Below are positions 24,145-33,778 of a stretch of DNA of 64,000 nt, piece by piece (the first letter of the stretch is position 1; each line of letters starts with the position of its first letter). Origin of the DNA: Conchocele bisecta. Taxonomy: Eukaryota; Mollusca; Bivalvia; Lucinida; Thyasiridae. The DNA lies in NCBI GenBank assembly GCA_029237695.1, contig CM055280.1:32646616-32710615 (forward strand), in the 5' to 3' direction. The notes beneath the pieces are model-generated. The model worked only from the letters and a program-made list of their open reading frames with translations. It had not been told where the DNA came from and made no database searches. Made by a program: the position numbers and the translations under genes.

Positions 24145-24280
24145 AAATTGTTAACATTGTTAACCATTGTTCAGCATTTGTTCAACATTTGTTAAGCATG
24201 TTCAGCATTGTTCAGCATTGTTCAGCAATTGCTAAGCATTGTTCAGCATTGTTCAGCATTTGTTCAGTAATTGCTAATTA
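24145..24280. repeat. short tandem repeat, unit ~11 bp
   Basis: Repeated GTTCAGCATT(T) with variants GTTAACATTG and GCTAAGCATT, just downstream of the ATPase stop and upstream of the preceding gene block. It forms the only sizeable spacer (24025-24289) in the minus-strand cluster and may hold a promoter for the genes to its left. Confidence 0.7.
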
Positions 24281-24289
24281 ATTATAAAA

Positions 24290-24960
24290 TTAATTGATAA
24301 CTTCGTAAGCAGTTGGTTGATCAGTCTTTAGCAAAAGCTTGGCGTGCTTAGTTTCCGAAAGCATCTGTCGAACCTCCCCAGGCCCTCCTCGCGCGTTGGG
24401 ATAACGTCATTCTCTCGAAGACAGTCATCGAATGAGTCTCGGTCCTTGCAGTGAAAGAGGGCGACCCATTTCGTTTGCTCGCGCAGATCCTTGAGGACGG
24501 CGTTGTACTTTTGTTTTGAGTGGATATCCATACACTTTGCCTAGCATGGCGGCCAGAAAATGCGAGCTCGGAGAGCATGTCCTTCTTTTTGGTCATCGCC
24601 GCCTTGGCCGAGCAATCGTCAATCACGTATAGGGTGGGCTCACCCTGGAATCATTTGGTATAAACCACGCAAACCAATCGTGAAGCCTATCACCGGGGTC
24701 AATAACGTATACCTCAGGGTCGGTCCATATCCACGTTCGCCGCTGATAAGTATCGTTGTGCCGCACAGTGGGACACAGGATCACAATGTGACGAAAGGCA
24801 TCGCGGTAGGACTCCTCGAGCAAGTCGAGGATGAAAACCGTTTTTCCACATCCTGTCTGCCCACCCATATTATGGCAGAGTGGGCATCTCCAATCGTGAA
24901 TTGGTATTGATTGCTAATTTTCTTAATTAATTCTTTAGAATTATCAAATTTATTAATTAA
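24290..24960 (-). pseudogene. FtsK/HerA-type genome-packaging ATPase, frame-broken
   Basis: Packages the genome into capsids in the virus-like Polintons. The N-terminal NQYQFTIGDAHSA segment leads to a Walker A motif GGQTGCGKT (about 24868). Then come a strand with HIVILCPTV and a Walker B-type LYVIDDCSA (about 24626) with the following helix and RHARQSVWISTQ (sensor-like Gln). After another frame change come YNAVLKDLREQTKWVALFHC and a tail ending KTDQPTAYEVIN at 24290. Three or more single-base shifts break it. No clear ATG is visible at the 5' end, which lies in an AT-rich direct repeat. Neighbouring capsid genes fit the standard Polinton morphogenesis module. Confidence 0.88.
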
Positions 24961-25027
24961 TAAATCGTTAGAATGATTGCTAATTTTCTTAATTTTTCAA
25001 AATTATTAATTAATAAATCGTTAGATG
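24905..25027. repeat. AT-rich direct duplication between capsid and ATPase genes
   Basis: Two tandem copies, starting TGATTGCTAATTTTCTTAAT and ending TTAATTAATAAATCGTTAGA, unit about 55-67 bp. They occupy the ATPase leader and may duplicate a promoter. Confidence 0.75.
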
Positions 25028-25041
25028 ATTTTTTTATTAAA

Positions 25042-26346
25042 TCAATAGAGTGCTGAGACGTATCGGCCATCTTCGATGTTGAGTTGTGCGTCTGTAATTA
25101 TATATAAGTACACGTTCAATGGCCCGGCTCCGTCCGCCTCTTTGGTTATCTGGATCGTCACACCCTCGCTAGCGTTCTCAACTTGGCGTCCGCTGCCGTG
25201 TATTTGGTCGTCGTCGCTGGCTCGCATGTCTAGCCATAACGCGTATTTGGTATTCAGGAACTCCGCGAGGGAGACGGCCGAGAGATGCAGGTCTTTGGCA
25301 ACCGCTGCAACCTCCGGAGAGCGCTTAGAGCCGGCAGCAAACTGCTTTCTTACTTCGTCCCACTGCTGGTGCGCGCGAAGACCCGCGCTGTACAGTTGAT
25401 TGGGAAACTCCCTCGATCGTCACCTCTACCTTCGTGATTTTGGGGTTATAGAATTTGTCGGTTTTTCTAGCACCGAACGCGAACCGAGCATCCTCGAACA
25501 ACATCATTATACCCTTTCATCGAGCGAGCGGGTACGTTGACGTTAATATTCCACAATGTGTCGCCTTTGTCTTTCGTCATCTTGCGATGGCGAAGAACTC
25601 GGTCGTTAAAATATGGCAACGCGCCCGGCGTACTGGGTTCTGAACAATCGCGCGAGTTCGGGCATCGTGACCATGTCGTACTCCAGCGAAACATTATCGA
25701 TCGTATACGTCGATAACAGGTCGCTGGTTATGAGAACTCGGCCGTAGTCGTTTATGAACGTTAGTTCGTATTCGAGGCGGTCAGCCAAAGCGCTCTGATA
25801 GTAGGGCATGTGACTCTCCAGAAACTCGAAGTCGAGCGGGATGTAGAAGCGGTTGCCGTAAGCGCCCGCGACCGCATTGTCACTCGCGTTGTTATCTACC
25901 TTGTTAGCAGCCCCGATTCTAAGTCTGGTTACGTTCTTATTTTTGCTGGTGTCAATACCCTGATAGACGGCGTTTTCGCGCTCTTGTGCCGTCTTCCACA
26001 GGTCCTGATAGCAATGGTAGACGTCGCTGTCGTCAATCGACATCACCTCATTACCAGAAAATCTTTATCATAGTCTTCTTGACTATGGCGCGACCAAGGT
26101 TCTGAACGACGGTTCGGTCCGCGTCCGTCGACGTCAGCGAAATAGTGAAAGCGAGGCGAACAGTCCCCGGCACAATGGACGTCGTTAGCTCCGAGGTTGG
26201 GGAAGCGGACTAAGAGCTGCTGGTTCTGGTCGATCGTCGATGGGTTGTTCGTAATAACGACACTCTGTCTCACACCTTTTGCCCCGAGGGGCTCACGCAG
26301 TCTGCGGTATGGATTGAGTTTTGCGACCGTATTGACTCGAAGGACA
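25042..26346 (-). pseudogene. MCP: double jelly-roll major capsid protein (hexon-like), frame-broken
   Basis: Main shell protein of the virus-like particle. Five collinear blocks on the minus strand: an N-terminal RVNTVAKLNPYRRLREPLG (about 26340-26285), VVITNNPSTIDQNQQLLVRF, then MSIDDSDVYHCYQDLWKTA (from 26046), YGNRFYIPLDFEFLESHMPY, DRLEYELTF, MVTMPELARLFRTQYAGR, NVPARSMKG, KVEVTIEGV and the end ...NIEDGRYVSALY at 25042. About 430 residues in total, normal for Polinton hexon-like proteins. At least four single-base indels move the frame, none of which removes a conserved block. Start codon not certain. Divergent from the coiled-coil gene beginning at 26417. Confidence 0.9.
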
Positions 26347-26416
26347 TAATTTAGTGAAACTATATTAAACCCTTATGGTTTTGTCTTTAATACATAATTA
26401 ATTTTAAGAAATTAAT

Positions 26417-27716
26417 ATGGCTGATTACGATATTGACATGGATGAAATCGGCAGAGACTATTACGTCGATGTGGATGAGGATGATTATAATGACGAAACG
26501 CCCTTGATACAACCTCCAGTTCCAATCCAATCGGGGGAATTAGGTGGCGCTACCGGCAGCGTTGGTCAAAGTCGGGAAATTACTCGAGGGAGCTGTAGAC
26601 GACTACTACAAAGGTTTGGCAAAAAAAGGTGTGGTCCCATCTGTCGGTCGCGACTACTCCAAGTTCGAATTGGATCTGAACGGTAGATTGCGACTAAAAG
26701 CATCAAATGTCCCGCCGTCGTCAACACGATGACCGGTAAACCCCTAGCGATGAGCACCATTGCCGGATACCGGGGCGGTGGTGAATCATAAGGAGCGAAC
26801 TAGGATTTCCAGATTGGACGCGTAGTAAAACAAGTATGCCTACCCGCGCTGTAGAGGCCCTACAGTCTACCGACGAAACGATGGCGAAAACGGCCTCCGC
26901 GATAGAAACGGTCGCGCTCAGCGATGTCCCTCGAGTAGCCACCGCGCTATTAACACGATGGAGACCACGTTCAGCGTCCAATCGCAATTGGGGGGAAATA
27001 CTCTCGATGACCCACCGTTACCTCTTCGCGAACTCCGGGGCCTCGATAAGGCTTCTACAAACGGTCCGGGGCGAACTGGTCCTTAACCTCGCCAAACTCT
27101 CGTCGCTGGATGAACATATCGCGCTCAGAAGAAAGAAAACTGGAGGAAGCTGGTGGTGATAGAGAATCTACCGAGCGGATCAACAAACGCTTGCGGTCGT
27201 TGCGGGATGAAAGAGCAGCTCGTTTGGAGGCTGCCTCGACTAACCGTGAGACACTCCGCACCAAATAAGTCGGATCCGCGAAACAATCTCGAGTTTCCTG
27301 CGCGAGGAGACGATACTCGGTGAGCGTACGACAATCGGTGAGCGTCTTCGCACTCTATTCAGAGAACAGGGCATCACGATAGCAGCATCCTCGTTGCTAT
27401 CAGCATGACTATATCGACCATAGTTTCAGCTTTCACTGGTGGAGCGGCGCCACCACCCGCGCCAGCACCAGCACCGCACCAGCACCGCGCCTCAGGCGGA
27501 GCCAAGGAGTGGGTAAATAAACAACTAAAAGCCCTCGCCAGTCTCCTGGCTAAATTAGCCGAAAAGGCGGCTGCCGCACTACCTGGACTGATCGGAAGTA
27601 TCGTTTCTTACTTGCTATCTATATTATCAAAAACGGCCCGATGGCTAGCCAAAAATACTTGGGCTTTAATCGTGGCAATCGCCGGTCTCCTATATTCTTC
27701 GCCAGAGAGTTCCTAA
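26417..27716 (+). pseudogene. acidic N-terminus / coiled-coil / hydrophobic C-terminus protein of Polinton type, frame-broken
   Basis: Begins MADYDIDMDEIGRDYYVDVD (very acidic). Then, after a shift, comes VDDYYKGLAKKGVVPSVGRD, a FELDLNGRLRLK strand, a Ser/Thr/Ala helical section (AVEALQSTDETMAKTASAIE), long charged coiled coils (about 27040-27270) and, from 27405, a hydrophobic C-terminus with an Ala/Pro-rich hinge and helices LLAKLAEKAAAALPGLIGSI and ALIVAIAGLLY. Roughly 430 residues if the frame changes are bridged (not written out). A recurrent Polinton protein placed beside the capsid gene; an internal virion or membrane role is conjecture. Its stop overlaps the convergent gene's stop by 2 bases. 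Confidence 0.7.
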
Positions 27717-28073
27717 AACCAAAGCGCAAATAATCCGATCGCCACGAGGGCGACGACGAGCCTAATTTCTCCTCCTCGTGTGTTGTGCTTCCAATTTCAC
27801 CCAATCTGTGATTGATTGGTGTTTCTCCAATCGCGATTGGTCTGTTGATGGAACTCGATGGTGCATCCAATTTACTAATTGGGGGTACTGGGTTCGATTG
27901 TGTTGAGTGATGTGTATCCATTTTGTGTTTTGGGCGTTTTATGAAATCGGTTCCCTCAACACTGTTGAACCCGATCGTGTTGGGGGTGCGCTTGATGATA
28001 TCCGTGTTCACGTTACCGTTGTGACCGATTTTTTGATTGGCGGTGGCGATTACGATCTGATTATTTTAACCAT
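27713..28073 (-). CDS. single-pass tail-anchored-like membrane protein, frameshifted
   Basis: The ATG at 28073 overlaps the stop of the upstream minus-strand gene (ATGGTTAA), a coupled arrangement. The body includes NTDIIKRTPNTIGFNSVEG and a Pro/Ser/Asn linker rich in CCAAT...ATTGG palindromes. A one-base change near 27765 is needed to reach the C-terminal membrane segment LVVALVAIGLFALWF, which ends at a stop at 27713. Without the shift the frame runs into the neighbouring gene to 27619. Another indel probably lies near 28050. Function unknown. Confidence 0.6.
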
Positions 28074-29150
28074 CAACCGGGTCGTCTCGTAGTATCATAT
28101 TGCTCGGCGCCATATAAAGACCTATTCCAAATACATAGTCCACTGGGGTGCTGGCAGTCTGCAAAACGTCTTGATAATTCTGGATCGCCTTCTCCAGGTC
28201 CACCTTAGCTGAGTGGCGTCCTCGACAAAGTGCCAAGAACTGTTTTTGTACATCAAACGCCGTTCTCGTGCCAGTATAGAACTGCGAGTTTGCTTCGTGC
28301 GCCGAGGATGGCCCAGACGTACGTGCGAATAGATTCGTTGACGCGAGTAACCCCGGCCTGCGTGAACCCTAGACCCTTATCTAACATAAATGTGGTCCAT
28401 CGCGTTCTGAACCTCAGCAGCCTGCTGTATGTAATCGACGTGAGCCAGTTTCGGAGGTAACATTTTACAAGAAAACACGCCACAGTGCCGACCTCCAGAC
28501 ACTTCTGGCCCGAAAGTCATAGTCGCGGGGGTCTAAAATTCCCGGCGTTCCGACTGACGATGTGGTCACCGGAGTATCGTGTCTAAAATCAGTCTGCGTC
28601 AATTCCCGGACTGGCCCCGAAATGAGAACGTCCCGAGGCCGGTGGTGGTATGAAATGCTTTCTGTCTCCAGTCCGCGTCTTTTGAAACGTTAAATTCGTT
28701 ACACAATCTTTCAAACGCCATACGGTCGTATGCGTTGGAAATGGGATCCCAGGGCGTCGTCTTGAGGTAGAGAAATACCTAGTTATTTGAGAATCCTCCT
28801 AATAGATAATACGTGTGAAAGTTGTAGACACTTCGGAGCAGATATTCTTGGATGTTAGATGGTCTTTATGTGAAACTCCCACACCCGGCTGTTGCGCACC
28901 ATACAGCAAAATTTAGCTGGTTCTGCCAAAACTGCATCGGTGTGGCTTTCCACCCGTTTACCGCCTCCATCGTAGTAATCTTGGGCATCCTATATTTCTC
29001 AAAACGTGTTAAGGAAATTGGTGGCAAATCCACTGTCCGGTCTAACCGTTACGGTTGGGATGTACAAGGTTAACAAACGTCTTTTTGCGTGTATTTACCT
29101 CCGACCGCGTACTTTGCATTAGAGTTAAAGCTAAATGCTTTTGTATCCAT
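28066..29150 (-). pseudogene. long conserved Polinton protein (PW-like?), frame-broken
   Basis: Collinear blocks: MDTKAFSFNSNAKYAVGGKY at 29150, LYIPTVTVRPDSGFATNF, MEAVNGWKATPMQFWQ and NQLNFAVWCATAGCGV (about 28950-28870), EYLLRSVYNFHTYYLLGGF, DRMAFERLCNEFNVSKDADW, DYDFRARSVWR, MLPPKLAHVDYIQQAAEVQN, LDKGLGFTQAGVTRVNESIR and the end FGIGLYMAPSNMILRDDP at 28066. Around 360 residues, broken by seven or more indels. The WKATPxQFWQNQLNFAVWCAT block is a hallmark of a protein seen in many Polintons. Equating it with the published PW protein is a guess. Divergent from the minor-capsid gene with only 15 bp between start codons. Confidence 0.7.
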
Positions 29151-29165
29151 TGAAAGATATTATTT

Positions 29166-29918
29166 ATGTTTGCTACTATCACTAATTTTCAAAAAGGGAG
29201 TTGTGAACTTCAAAAATTAATAGACAACTGCTGCGGACAACGCCGGGTAGGCCTTAGATCAATCACGTTCACGGTCCGGTGGAAAAACGTTTGAAACGCT
29301 CGAGTTTTTCAACAGAAAGTCGAGGACGTCGAGTTTTTCGCATCAGAACACCCCTACGAACTGCCACATAGAATAGACGTAAATAGAGTCATAAGTCCAC
29401 CAAAGGTTATAGTACCTCAGGGTCTTTGGAGTTTCGGAGATCTCCAAGCTTTTGTCGCGGAGAAGATTCCTGGTGTAGTCACTCTCGCAATCTTGGAAGC
29501 CACGGGGCTCACGGCATTGACCGTTCATAGGCGTTTAAGGATCTCACCGGGGTTGGGCTCACGTTAGGATTTAAAATAACATACCCTTACAACGATGACG
29601 GAGTGTTTGATCCTGGCGAGCACGTCGGCACGACCCGGTGAACTTCGCCGTCACGAAAACTCTCGGGGTGCACCTGGATCGGTGGGTGAACACATACGTA
29701 CAACACGGTAGACGGCACAACCCAGCATATTACTGAAAACCGTGCCCGCCAGCGACTGTTTCTATGGTGAGACCCTGACCTTAGACTTCCCACACCCAGA
29801 GATGAAAGTTTTGGAATCGGGACACACCACGAGTTGAAGATTTCTATTCTCGATGATAAAGGGCGAGAGTTGAAGAACGATTTACCCGATTTCGGTCGTC
29901 CTAGAAATTTCAAATTAA
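29166..29918 (+). pseudogene. probable minor capsid (penton-like) protein, frame-broken
   Basis: Starts MFATITNFQKGSCELQKLID and has RRVGLRSITFTVRW near residue 28, then VEDVEFFASEHPYELPHRI, VPQGLWSFGDLQAFVAEKIP, VTLAILEATGLTALTV and, after further shifts, HELKISILDDKGRELKNDLP with VVLEISN at the stop 29918. The VGLRSIxF...PxGLWSFxDL pattern, ~250 residues, and position between the capsid block and fibre gene fit the Polinton minor capsid (single jelly-roll) protein. That assignment is from family resemblance, not a structural comparison. At least five indels. Confidence 0.65.
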
Positions 29919-29987
29919 TTAATTTTAAGAAAATTATTTACAATTAAACGCATGTTCGTAATATATATATTATCAACGTTATTGAAA

Positions 29988-31745
29988 ATGAGTATATACG
30001 GACCAGGTAGTTCTTCCGATTGGGTGACAAATTCAAATAATTTGGAACCGGCAGAAGGGGGATTCATCCCGACAGAGGGCGACTTTTTAACTACCCAAAA
30101 AACAAAGGCCTTGATCAATAGAACTATATCGAGGGCCACGGACGAGATTTCACAAGAGTCTACTATCACAACTTAGAGAATATGCCCTGGCTGTGAATAC
30201 ACAAAGTCGTGACGAAACGCATACGGAAACTAAACGAACTAGGTGAAAAAATAACCAAATTTAGAAAAGAGGCCCGGTTGGGGATTGATAAAGCCCGAGA
30301 AGACCGCCAGGGTTGACATTACGGCGGTTTATGATGCGTTGCGCTTAGAAGACTCTCAGCAAAGAAGCTACACTTACTGAATTAGACGGGAAAATAATCG
30401 ATTTTCGAAAAGAGGCCACGTCGGGTATTGAGAAAGCACGAGAAGACCACCAGGCGGACCTTACGAAGGCTTATGAGGTGTTGCGCTCAGAAGACTCTTC
30501 TATCAGAGAAGCGGCACTTTACTGAACTAGATAAAAGAATAACCAAATTTCGAAAAGAGACCCGGTCGGTATTGATTAAAGTCCGAGAAGACCACCAGTC
30601 CGAACCTTGAGGAGGCCATTGCGGAGGCTTATGATGCGTTGCGCTTAGAGAACTATCATAGTAAAGAAGCGACAACTTACCGAACTAGACGGTAAAATAG
30701 CCGAATTTCTGAAAGAGACCAGGTCGGGGGTTGAGGGGTCGAGAAGACCACAAAGAGGCCATTGCGGAGGCTTATGGGGCGTTTACGCTCAGAGGGACTC
30801 TCTCAACAGAGAAGCGGCACTTTAACTGACATATACGAAAAAATAACCGAATTTAAAAAAAGAGACCCGGTTTGATCTTGATGGAGTCCGAACGGGTATT
30901 GAGAAAGCCCTAGAAGACCACCAGGCGGATATTACGGAAGCTTATAGGTGTTGCTCTTAGAGGACTCTATCAACAGAGAAGCGACACGTACCGAACTAGA
31001 TGGAAAAATAACCGAATTTCAAAAAGAGGCCCGGTCGGGGGTTGCGAAAGCCCGAGAAGACCACAAGGTAGCCATTGCGAAGGCTTATGAGGTGTTGCGC
31101 TCAGAGGACTGTCTCATCAGAGAGGCGGCGGTTGCTGAACTAGATGGTAAAATAAACCGAATTCAAAAAGAGGCCCGGCTCGGGTATTGATAAAGCCTTA
31201 GAAGGCCACCCAGGCGACCATTACGGAGCCTTATGATGCGTTGCGCTTAGAGGACTCTCTCAGCAGAGAAGCGGCACTTACCGAACTAGATGGAAAAATA
31301 ATCGAAGTTTCTGATAAACTGAAACATGATCGTATAGCCGCGACCAAAGCTCTGAGGAGGCCTCTTATGAGATTCGTACTGAGGCATATAACGCAAACAG
31401 GGCGCTTGCCGAATAGTGAAAACAATTGAAAACACCAAAACGTGTCATAACAGTTTGGGCTGAGAAGCGGGGCCCATTGGTTGAGGGGCACTATGAATAT
31501 TCGTTCGGTGCCAAAGCGGAGTAATAAATATGGGGGATACACTATGACAGCTGCAGGTGAAGTTATCCAAATGGCGGTCTGCTCGGTTATGCTAATGGTA
31601 AACCTGTGGGCGCGGTCGCGATAAATATTGTAGTAGATGGGGAAGAACGGGGGGTTGGAGTCACTAAATCTCTGGAGATAGTTCGACGATTGTTTCGTTC
31701 GCCTCGGTAATGATCGAATTAGACTTTCCCAAGGTAGTGTTATAA
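29988..31745 (+). pseudogene. fibre-like protein: coiled-coil repeat shaft plus C-terminal head, frame-broken
   Basis: The N-terminus MSIYGPGSSSDWVTNSNN may anchor to the capsid. From about 30200 to 31340 seven tandem ~144 bp (48-residue) units follow, each with a heptad-like LRxEDSxxxEA, LTELDGKI, FxKEARxGI and KAREDHQ pattern. After 31380 come EIRTEAYNANRALAE and a compact beta-rich C-terminal domain (RVITVWAEKRGPLVEGHYEY, KYGGYTMTAAGEVIQMAV, GYANGKPVGAVAINIVVDGE, VSFASVMIELDFP). That head is known from Polinton-encoded coiled-coil proteins in invertebrates. Attachment-fibre function is inferred from architecture. Unit lengths vary from 141 to 171 bp through many indels. Confidence 0.7.
30330..31340 (+). 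repeat. ~144 bp tandem repeats encoding the fibre shaft
   Basis: Units marked by GCGTTGCGCTTAGAGGACTC variants at about 30338, 30479, 30637, 30779, 30950, 31092 and 31237. Most spacings are 141-145 bp, with two of 158-171 bp containing extra bases. Confidence 0.9.
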
Positions 31746-31854
31746 CTTTGTTACGAAAAATCGGTGACTCAGAGAGTTCTTCCACTATTGTCTCATTGTT
31801 AATGAACTTATTGTGTAAATACTAATATATTGAAATAAATTTTTAAAATTTAAT

Positions 31855-32474
31855 ATGAACGAATCAACGCTTCCAATTGTCAATACCACTCCATCAACAC
31901 TGTGTACAATTAACGAAAGAAGTTCAGATTTTAGGTTGAATAATATCGTCGCTATGCAGGATATTTTAGTTAGAGAATATACAAATAGAAAAAGAAACGC
32001 TAAAAAATATAGGCGCGCGGTGAACATGGCTGAAGTATCTAGCATGGCTCTGGCGAGTGTTTCTGTGTTGTGTGGGGCGGGGACAGCTGCAACATATCCA
32101 CCATTATAACGGTTCCCGTAGCGGGGATTTTTATGTGCGGTGTCGGCCGTTTCTGGGTTGTTGTGTATGGTAATTAGGGCGTCGGGTGGAAAACTCGAGA
32201 AAAAATGTAGAAAACATGATAGAATATCCGTTCTCGCCAGGTCTAAGAAAAATAGCATCGACGTTATGGTGTCCAAAGCGTTGGCCGATAAGAACATATC
32301 AAATTTAGAGTTTGAATCCGTGGTGGAAGAAATGCGGAGATATGAAAAATTAAAAAATGATATAAGAATCAAGGCACGCGCCACCATTGCCCCAAGATTG
32401 AGTGTACTGATTGGGATAAATTTAGGGAAAAACTTGGAGATAAAGTCGAAAGAAATGTTACAGCACCATTGTGA
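31855..32474 (+). CDS. two-pass membrane protein of Polinton type, frameshifted
   Basis: The first part (MNESTLPIVNTTPSTLC) leads to a basic helix (YTNRKRNAKKYRRAVNMAE) and a first hydrophobic segment (VSSMALASVSVLCGAGTAAT). After a one-base change near 32105 a second hydrophobic segment (VSAVSGLLCMVIRASGG) and a helical, charged tail (KLEKKCRKHDRISVLARSKK, VMVSKALADKNISNLEFESV) follow. A shift near 32390 probably gives the native end at 32474; otherwise the frame runs to 32514. The TM-TM-KLEKK...SKAL.D..IS..EF plan recurs in Polintons and cnidarian and mollusc genomes; role unknown. Confidence 0.7.
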
Positions 32475-33346
32475 TTTTTTAAAATTTTTAAAAATAATTA
32501 ATTTTAAATTATAAAATTAATTAAAATTAATTATATTTTCGCAGTAAACAATTTAATTAATTAATTAATTTTAGGAAAATTATTAACAATTTAAAAAGAA
32601 AAAAAAGATTTTTTTTTTTTAGCTCGAACCCACGCCAGCAAAACCCTTCTGGGCCCAGCCGGCTAGCCACCTTTTCTGATCTTGTCTGATCTTGTCTTTG
32701 TCTTACTCGTCTCATGTTGTGGCTAGCCGGGTGTAATAGCTGCCTGTACAGCACACCCCCATCTATCGGCTGATCTAGGAACCAGTGTCGAAAGTCTAGG
32801 CAACCTTGGAAGTGCGTGCACGGAAGCACTGAGCGCTCATTTTTCGTCAAGGGGCGTCCCCAAGACAAAGTATTGTTGTTAATTTTACATATATGAAGTT
32901 AAAACCGTGTTGTGCAATACCAAATATTTACTCGTTTATTTTTATTTGTTTTATATATAACAAGTTCATTTTTTATTTAATAATATAGGTTATAACGTTC
33001 TAAATTATTAAAAGTAAAATTAAAAAAATAAAAAACATGCCAACCAATCACAATGTAAGAAATACTTCCGGAATATCGATAGCGGGTTGTGTAATACACA
33101 CCCACGTGTGTAGTAGTATATTATAGTGTGTTTTATGTTTCATTCCGGAATATCGATAGCGGGTTGTGTAATACACACCCACGTGTGTGTAGTATATATT
33201 ATAGTGTGTTTATGTTTCATCCCGGAAGACGTAATCGTGTAATCTCTCTATAAAATGGACACTTAATATACGTGTAAGGTAGGACACATAATTTGTGTGT
33301 TTATAACACGTGTAAGTGAAACATTGTCGTCTGCTTGGTGTTGTGA
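32475..33346. other. spacer with GC-rich island and duplicated promoter-like block
   Basis: AT-rich DNA holds a sharply bounded GC-rich island (about 32620-32880). On the minus strand the island has a 103-residue open frame (32557-32868; MSWGRPLTKNERSVLPC..., SRLGPEGFCWRGFELKKK) ending in an A-rich tract; I cannot assign it. A 77 bp direct duplication starting CCGGAATATCGATAGCGGGT lies at 33068-33144 and 33145-33221 and contains TGTGTAATACACA and CCACGTGTG palindromes. No maturation protease is recognisable here. Confidence 0.55.
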
Positions 33347-33694
33347 TTACAATATAAATTTATAAGCGATATCGTAGAAATGTACGTTCGTAAACGAATC
33401 GTTGGGTTTTAAATTTTTTGTATAATACGCCTTAGTTTCATATCCGATACGCATTATCTGTCTTAATGTTCGTATTTGCCTCTTGTATAGTTGACATAAT
33501 TGTCGGTATAATATTGGAAATGTAACGTTTTTATCGGAGCGTAATAAATTACGCTGGTATTTCATATATTCGATATCGCCTAGTGTTCTCATTTTATAGA
33601 ATTTATATACTGGATTATAACCCCCGTATTCTTCGTAAACTTCTTCAACACAGTCATTAAAAATTTTCAATTCAAATTGTATGGTATTATCCAT
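33347..33694 (-). CDS. hypothetical protein next to the right terminal repeat
   Basis: Intact frame. I choose the ATG at 33694 (MDNTIQFELKIFNDCVEEVY, 116 residues) over the longer 33784 start because the shared ACGTCCAATTGAACAGA motif lies 30 bp upstream of it. Rich in Tyr, Arg and Lys (YKRQIRTLRQIMRIGYETKA), soluble, with no recognised domain. Promoter similarity to the zinc-finger and polymerase genes suggests co-expression. Confidence 0.6.
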   Translation of the reverse strand: MDNTIQFELKIFNDCVEEVYEEYGGYNPVYKFYKMRTLGDIEYMKYQRNLLRSDKNVTFPILYRQLCQLYKRQIRTLRQIMRIGYETKAYYTKNLKPNDSFTNVHFYDIAYKFIL

Positions 33695-33723
33695 TTTCTC
33701 TAATAATATTGGTACTCGTTTTT

Positions 33724-33740
33724 TCTGTTCAATTGGACGT
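33724..33740 (-). promoter_or_regulatory. third copy of the shared upstream motif
   Basis: On the minus strand it reads ACGTCCAATTGAACAGA, identical to the polB-facing arm of the divergent promoter at 16796-16812 and in the same orientation relative to its gene. Confidence 0.65.
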
Positions 33741-33778
33741 GAAAAGAAACATGATGTATTTATGACACCAATATATAC

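Noticed and set aside
30487..31785. minus-strand frames across the fibre gene (including 31231-31785)
   Set aside because: They are complements of the coiled-coil repeats and head, with no independent features.
31785..32387. 200-residue minus-strand frame
   Set aside because: It is antisense to the two-pass membrane protein, whose conserved features are on the plus strand.
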